Part shown: piece by piece, positions 60,064 through 64,000 of the stretch
Position numbering within the stretch: position 1 is the stretch's first letter
How the letters are laid out: the number at the start of each line of letters is the position of its first letter
Translations under genes and position numbers: made by a program
Origin: Chengkuizengella axinellae
GTDB taxonomy: Bacteria; Bacillota; Bacilli; Paenibacillales; KCTC-33759
DNA: 64,000 nt
Direction of reading: 5' to 3'
Assembly (NCBI RefSeq): GCF_030730905.1
Contig: NZ_JAVAMP010000007.1
Location: forward strand, 62,001 to 126,000
Notes under the pieces: generated by a model
What the model was told of the DNA's origin: nothing
Database searches by the model: none
The model's input: only the letters and a program-made list of their open reading frames with translations

Positions 60064-61608
60064 ATGATGAAAAACATTAGAATTTTTGACACTACTTTAA
60101 GAGATGGAGAACAAGCTCCGGGAGGTTCCCTTTCGATTGAGGAAAAAGTACGCATCGCAAAACAATTGGCTAATTTAGGTGTGGATGTGATTGAACCAGG
60201 ATTCCCTATTTCAAGCCAAGGGGAATTTACAGCTGTTCAGCAAATCTCAAGAGATTTGCTGCATGTTGAAATTTGTGGTTTCGCTAGAGCTGTAACAGAG
60301 GATATCAATCGAGCAATAGAGGCAACACAAGATGCGACAAAAAGAAGTCTACATTTATTTATTTCTTCATCAGATATTCATTTGGATTTTCAGCTTAAGA
60401 AATCAAGAGATCAAGTGATTCAGATTGCAAGAGAAAAAGTAGCCTATGCAAAACAATTCGTAGACAGGATTGAATTTTCGCCGATGGACGCTTCCAGAAC
60501 AGGCAATGAGTTTTTGCTTGAGATGGTTGAAGCCGTGGTAGCTGAGGGTGCAACATTGATCAACATTCCAGATACTGTTGGTTTTGCATTGCCAAATGAA
60601 TATGGCCAAATCTTCAAAATGCTGAAAAACAATGTACGAGGCGGGAAACATGTGGAATATAGCGCTCATTGTCATAATGATCTTGGTATGGCGGTTGCAA
60701 ATAGTCTTGCTGCGATTGAAGCTGGAGCAACCCAAATTGAAGTCACTGTCAATGGGATTGGGGAAAGAGCTGGGAATTGTTCATTAGAAGAACTTGTGAT
60801 GGCCATTGAAACTAGGAAAGAAGCATTGGGAGTGCAAACAAATATAAACACAGAGGAAATTTTTGAAACATCTAGATTAGTCAGTAGAATTATGAATTTC
60901 CCTATTGCCTTTAATAAACCTATCGTAGGTAGGAATGCGTTTCAGCATGAAGCTGGCATTCATCAAGATGGGTTGTTGAAAAATCGAAACACGTATGAAA
61001 TTATGAATCCTGAAAAACTAGGGGTTCCAAGAGAAATGATTATTTTGGGCAAACACTCAGGAAGACATGCGATCAAACACAGAGTGAGTGAAATGGGTGT
61101 TCCATTAAACCCTACACAGCTTGAGGACCTATATACTCGTTTCAAAGCTTTTGCTGATCAACATAAATCAGTCACAGATGAGCAACTAGCGCAACTTGTA
61201 GGGAAAGCTACAAATACAGTGATGGAAAACTATATGATAACAGATATAAAAGTGTTTACACAACATCATAAAAAAGCAGCTACAGCAACTGTAATCAATC
61301 AAATTACTCATGAGGAGAATACTTTTTTAGGTAAGGGAAAAGGTCCTGTAGAAGCTATTATTAGCAGCATAAAACAAGCAATTCCATTAGATGTGAAATT
61401 TATAGATCTTGAATTGTACTCTCTTTCATCTGGTGAAAATGCAAACGGTGAAGCTATTGTAACGATAGAAATTGAGGGAAGGAAATTCAAAGGCACTTGC
61501 ATAGACGAAGACATCATGTTTTCCATTGCAAAAGGTTTTATAAGTGCGATTAATCAGTGTATTCGAGAAAACAACATTCAGGAAAGCTCGAAGATCATGA
61601 ATCAATAA
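60064..61608 (+). CDS. leuA: 2-isopropylmalate synthase
   Basis: 514 residues from ATG 60064 (AGGAGG six bases upstream; other ATGs at 60058 and 60067 are worse spaced). The HMGL-like TIM barrel has FDTTLRDGEQAPGG, metal-binding AHCHNDLGMAVANSLAAI, GIGERAGN and QHEAGIHQDG. The C-terminal LeuA allosteric dimer domain (about 370-510) binds leucine for feedback control. It condenses acetyl-CoA with 2-ketoisovalerate. Two Leu T-boxes precede it. leuBCD do not follow; a convergent gene comes next, so leuA stands alone. Confidence 0.96.
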   Translation: MMKNIRIFDTTLRDGEQAPGGSLSIEEKVRIAKQLANLGVDVIEPGFPISSQGEFTAVQQISRDLLHVEICGFARAVTEDINRAIEATQDATKRSLHLFISSSDIHLDFQLKKSRDQVIQIAREKVAYAKQFVDRIEFSPMDASRTGNEFLLEMVEAVVAEGATLINIPDTVGFALPNEYGQIFKMLKNNVRGGKHVEYSAHCHNDLGMAVANSLAAIEAGATQIEVTVNGIGERAGNCSLEELVMAIETRKEALGVQTNINTEEIFETSRLVSRIMNFPIAFNKPIVGRNAFQHEAGIHQDGLLKNRNTYEIMNPEKLGVPREMIILGKHSGRHAIKHRVSEMGVPLNPTQLEDLYTRFKAFADQHKSVTDEQLAQLVGKATNTVMENYMITDIKVFTQHHKKAATATVINQITHEENTFLGKGKGPVEAIISSIKQAIPLDVKFIDLELYSLSSGENANGEAIVTIEIEGRKFKGTCIDEDIMFSIAKGFISAINQCIRENNIQESSKIMNQ

Positions 61609-61620
61609 TTTCTATACATT

Positions 61621-61678
61621 GGGGCAAAACCTGCCCCTTGGTCAAGATTAAGGGGGAGTTCATAACCTTAATCTTGAC
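61621..61678. terminator. Paired hairpins between leuA and hxlR
   Basis: GGGGCA/TGCCCC (61621-61637) is followed by a perfect 13-base inverted repeat GTCAAGATTAAGG/CCTTAATCTTGAC (61641-61678). No T run follows. The second overlaps the convergent hxlR stop codon and could stop both transcripts. Confidence 0.6.
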
Positions 61679-62006
61679 ATATATCCTCCATAGGGAGGGA
61701 TTCAGCCCACTCTTGTATTGCATTAATAATAGGTTCCATTGCTTTTCCATTTTCAGTAAGCTCATATTCGATACGTACAGGAACTTCTGGATATACATGA
61801 CGAATAACCAATTTATATTTTTCTAGCTCTCTCAAACGCTCAGCCAATAACTTTCCACTAATTGGAAGCGACTTTTCTATATCCCTGAAACGTTTAGGAC
61901 CGGTTAAAAGTGTGAATACAATCAGTCCTACCCAACGTTTCCCAAATAACTGCATTGCTGATGTTAATCTAGGACATAATTCCTCTTGCTGTGATTGTTT
62001 ACTCAT
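61668..62006 (-). CDS. HxlR-family winged-helix regulator
   Basis: 112 residues from ATG 62006 with GGAGGTGAATAGA in front (GTG 62021 lies in that site). HxlR fold: LCPRLTSAMQLFGKRWVGLI, GPKRFRDIEKSLPISGKLLA and a wing with YPEVPVRIEYELTENGKAM. The cysteine before the first helix matches the redox-sensing cysteine of YodB/HypR-like members, which respond to quinones, aldehydes or disulfide stress. Its target is not obvious here. Confidence 0.92.
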   Translation of the reverse strand: MSKQSQQEELCPRLTSAMQLFGKRWVGLIVFTLLTGPKRFRDIEKSLPISGKLLAERLRELEKYKLVIRHVYPEVPVRIEYELTENGKAMEPIINAIQEWAESLPMEDICQD

Positions 62007-62120
62007 TCTATTCACCTCCACGTTAATTACAGTATACCACGTTACTTACTTTTTATCATCTAGTCATTCTATCCAACTAAATGAGGAAAAAAAATCTAAA
62101 ATTTATCGATATAAGAACGA

Positions 62121-63713
62121 TTATTCATCCAGCTCAAAATAAGTGAAGTAGTCAAAATCAGCATGTTTTTTCATTCCACTTAAATCTTGAACACAAATAC
62201 CTATAAAAGAACCTGTAAACCCTAATTTGTTATGTTCATCAGACAGCTGTGCTGCTTCAAACACTTTATCAATTTTATACCATTTGACCGCATCGTCAGA
62301 ATAAGAAAATTCGATAGATTGGTTAAACACATTTACTCTAAGATATACTTTAGACCAACCCTCTATGTTGATTTCTTCATCTAAAGGTTCGTCTAATTCT
62401 CCACTATTCATATGATGGATAGCCAATGTTTTCCCTAACTCTTCATTACGGCTAATGCGAAGATAAATATAATCATTTGTATCATAAAAACAAACAAGTC
62501 CTGCCATCTGCTGAAAATGTTCAGGCTCAAATTCTATACAGGTTTCCGCTTCACATCGAAAAGCTTGCTGTCTTCTTGCAACTAAGCTTTGTCTATGTAA
62601 TGAACTTAGCGACTCTTGCCCTCTTAATCTTATATGTCCACGTCTGTCAGTAAGTGAAAACCAGCTTTCATCTGGCGGTATTCTGAGCGTATTTAAATGT
62701 ATATTGAATTCAGTATGATCAAAATCATTTTTACAACGTAATCTCTCAAAGCTGTGTTCAGGTAAATCCGGAGCAGGCACTTCTACCTTAGGTTCGTTTC
62801 CTCCACCAACAAGGCGAAGCCAACCATCCTCACTCCAATACACCTTCTGTATGCTTGTTTCCCTACCCAAATTACATTTCATCTCTGGTCTTAAGGGACG
62901 ACCACATAAATGAGTGATGTAAAACTCTCCATTTTGTGTTTCAACTAGTGAAGCATGCCCCGCCTTTTGCAATTCTAATTTTGGGTTGTTAGCCGAGGTC
63001 AACATCGGATTTTGTGGATCCACTTCATATGGTCCCCATATATTTTTTGATCGTGCCATTGTAACTGCATGTTCCCATGAGGTCCCACCCTCTGCCGTCA
63101 TTAAGTAATAATAATCATTTCTTTTATATAAATGAGGGGCTTCCGTTACTCCTAGTTCAGTCCCTTCGAAAATATTTTTGACTGGTCCTACTAGTTTCTT
63201 TTCTGTTAGTGAGAACTCTTGCAGTAATATGCCAGCAAATGGATTCTTCCCTTTACGGATATCATTCTGCATATTCACCATCCATTTTTTTCCATCCTCA
63301 TCATGAAACAAAGATGGATCAAATCCACTGCTATTTAAATAGATAGGTTCTGACCATGGACCCATAATATCTTTTGCTGTAGTCACGTAATTATGAGAAT
63401 CTTTAGTTACATTGGAGGTATGATGCCAGCTTTTCACATCTGAATATACTAAATAGAATAAATCCCCATCATAACTTAAACAAGGGGCCCATACACCACC
63501 TGAATTTGGATTTCCTTTCATATCTAATAAGGACAATCGATCTAAAGGACGTGTCATCAATCTCCAATTGACTAAATCCTTTGAATGATGAATTTGCACA
63601 CCAGGAAACCATTCGAATGTTGAAGTTGCAATATAATAATCTTCCTCGACTCTGACAATAGATGGATCTGGATTAAAACCTTTTAAAATAGGATTTTTAA
63701 TCATTTTTGTCAT
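62121..63713 (-). CDS. xynB: GH43 beta-xylosidase
   Basis: 530 residues without a signal peptide, so intracellular. The five-bladed propeller (about 5-310) has GFNPDPSIVRV (Asp general base), GFDPSLFHDEDGKKWMVN (pKa-modulating Asp) and GTELGVTEAPHLYKR (acid Glu). A C-terminal beta-sandwich (about 325-530) is typical of GH43 beta-xylosidases of the XynB kind. It removes xylose from xylo-oligosaccharides. AGGAGGATGAAAG precedes the ATG. The GGA-hairpin element lies in its upstream region, on the same strand. Confidence 0.93.
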   Translation of the reverse strand: MTKMIKNPILKGFNPDPSIVRVEEDYYIATSTFEWFPGVQIHHSKDLVNWRLMTRPLDRLSLLDMKGNPNSGGVWAPCLSYDGDLFYLVYSDVKSWHHTSNVTKDSHNYVTTAKDIMGPWSEPIYLNSSGFDPSLFHDEDGKKWMVNMQNDIRKGKNPFAGILLQEFSLTEKKLVGPVKNIFEGTELGVTEAPHLYKRNDYYYLMTAEGGTSWEHAVTMARSKNIWGPYEVDPQNPMLTSANNPKLELQKAGHASLVETQNGEFYITHLCGRPLRPEMKCNLGRETSIQKVYWSEDGWLRLVGGGNEPKVEVPAPDLPEHSFERLRCKNDFDHTEFNIHLNTLRIPPDESWFSLTDRRGHIRLRGQESLSSLHRQSLVARRQQAFRCEAETCIEFEPEHFQQMAGLVCFYDTNDYIYLRISRNEELGKTLAIHHMNSGELDEPLDEEINIEGWSKVYLRVNVFNQSIEFSYSDDAVKWYKIDKVFEAAQLSDEHNKLGFTGSFIGICVQDLSGMKKHADFDYFTYFELDE

Positions 63714-63827
63714 CTTTCATCCTCCTGTACTAGAGTTGTATTGATCACTTTCTCATATCACTCCCTCTTCTTCAAGAAGGAGATAACAGCATATATTCAT
63801 CAAGAATATGGTTTACATCTAAAATCA

Positions 63828-63969
63828 GTCACGTCCTGTGCGCCGTCAATAACTGCCACATCCTATGGCATTTCCTGCACTAGCTCATCCATGAGCCAGC
63901 TAATGATGCATCAGTACATCCTGTACTAGTCTAACTTTCAGCAAGAGCACTGAAACCAAGATTCTCTTT
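63828..63969 (-). ncRNA. Candidate GGA-hairpin RNA (CsrA-sponge-like) or palindromic repeat
   Basis: In minus sense a run of short hairpins shows GGA in every loop: AGTAC-AGGAT-GTACT (63913-63927), GCTCA-TGGA-TGAGC (63883-63896), GCA-GGAAA-TGC (63868-63878), GCCAT-AGGAT-GTGGC (63855-63869) and CAC-AGGAC-GTG (63830-63840). The first contains TACAGGATGT, matching the published CsrA consensus RUACARGGAUGU. No promoter or terminator was fixed, so it may instead be leader of the GH43 gene or a repeat DNA element. The remainder of 63714-64000 has no gene. Confidence 0.4.
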
Positions 63970-64000
63970 ATATTAAAATCATATTAAATCGAAATAGATA

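Noticed and set aside
1-64000. CRISPR arrays, rRNA or tRNA genes, phage modules
   Set aside because: No regularly spaced direct repeats with unique spacers, no rRNA or tRNA cloverleaf sequence and no phage structural genes were seen; the repeats present are tandem, palindromic or protein-coding.

Overview
The window looks like a chromosomal segment of a low-GC, endospore-forming Gram-positive bacterium of the order Bacillales, most likely a Paenibacillaceae-type environmental organism. The evidence is AT-rich DNA with strong AGGAGG-type ribosome binding sites, a YhcN/YlaJ-type spore lipoprotein, S-layer-homology surface proteins, three T-box leaders, a caa3 oxidase operon with CtaG, and large secreted glycoside hydrolases. 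The genus is inference; no rRNA gene is present.

Positions 1-10600 form an accessory surface-protein locus on the minus strand: a giant RCC1-repeat/cadherin-like protein running off the left edge, a leucine-rich-repeat protein with a decayed SLH tail, and an SLH-domain protein. All three are preceded by the same promoter-leader block. A complete group IIC intron (5790-7705) sits directly behind the terminator of a small gene. Positions 10970-18700 carry an AGCS amino-acid symporter, a lipoprotein, and two carbohydrate genes: a GH1 beta-glucosidase and a 1217-residue GH81 beta-1,3-glucanase with three CBM56-like modules. A second, nearly erased group IIC intron lies behind the beta-glucosidase terminator. 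Positions 19080-22000 hold intergenic palindromes and small genes (DinB-like, a broken GrpB-GNAT fusion, RimL-type acetyltransferase, zinc ribbon).

Positions 22100-33600 are a nitrate respiration cluster: two NarK-type transporters, narGHJI, a hemerythrin-like protein, an FNR-family regulator with a perfect FNR box at its own promoter, and a flavodoxin. A PAP2 phosphatase gene is inserted antiparallel between the transporters and narG. Positions 33700-40600 contain aroA (DAHP synthase/chorismate mutase) behind a Phe-type T-box, a VTT-domain membrane protein, a YtrA-type GntR/ABC operon and a NatAB-type ABC exporter. Positions 40700-45850 encode CtaG and the caa3 oxidase operon ctaCDEF.

Positions 46200-52260 contain spore, HAD, glutaminase and small genes, then a translationally coupled ECF sigma/anti-sigma/membrane-protein operon whose sigma gene appears to start at AUU. 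Positions 52400-59340 are two Fur-box-controlled transcription units. One encodes a membrane-anchored partner, the FTR1 iron permease and a GT-C-like glycosyltransferase. The other encodes a helical lipoprotein, a membrane phosphodiesterase and a GT2 glycosyltransferase. This coupling of iron uptake to envelope glycosylation is a good candidate for an undescribed system. Positions 59380-61680 are leuA behind two complete tandem Leu T-boxes; then follow an HxlR regulator and a GH43 beta-xylosidase.

The right edge (63828-63969, minus sense) carries a run of short hairpins with AGGA/GGA loops resembling CsrA binding sites. A degenerate copy lies at 36053-36213. It is either a CsrB-like sponge RNA or a palindromic DNA repeat.
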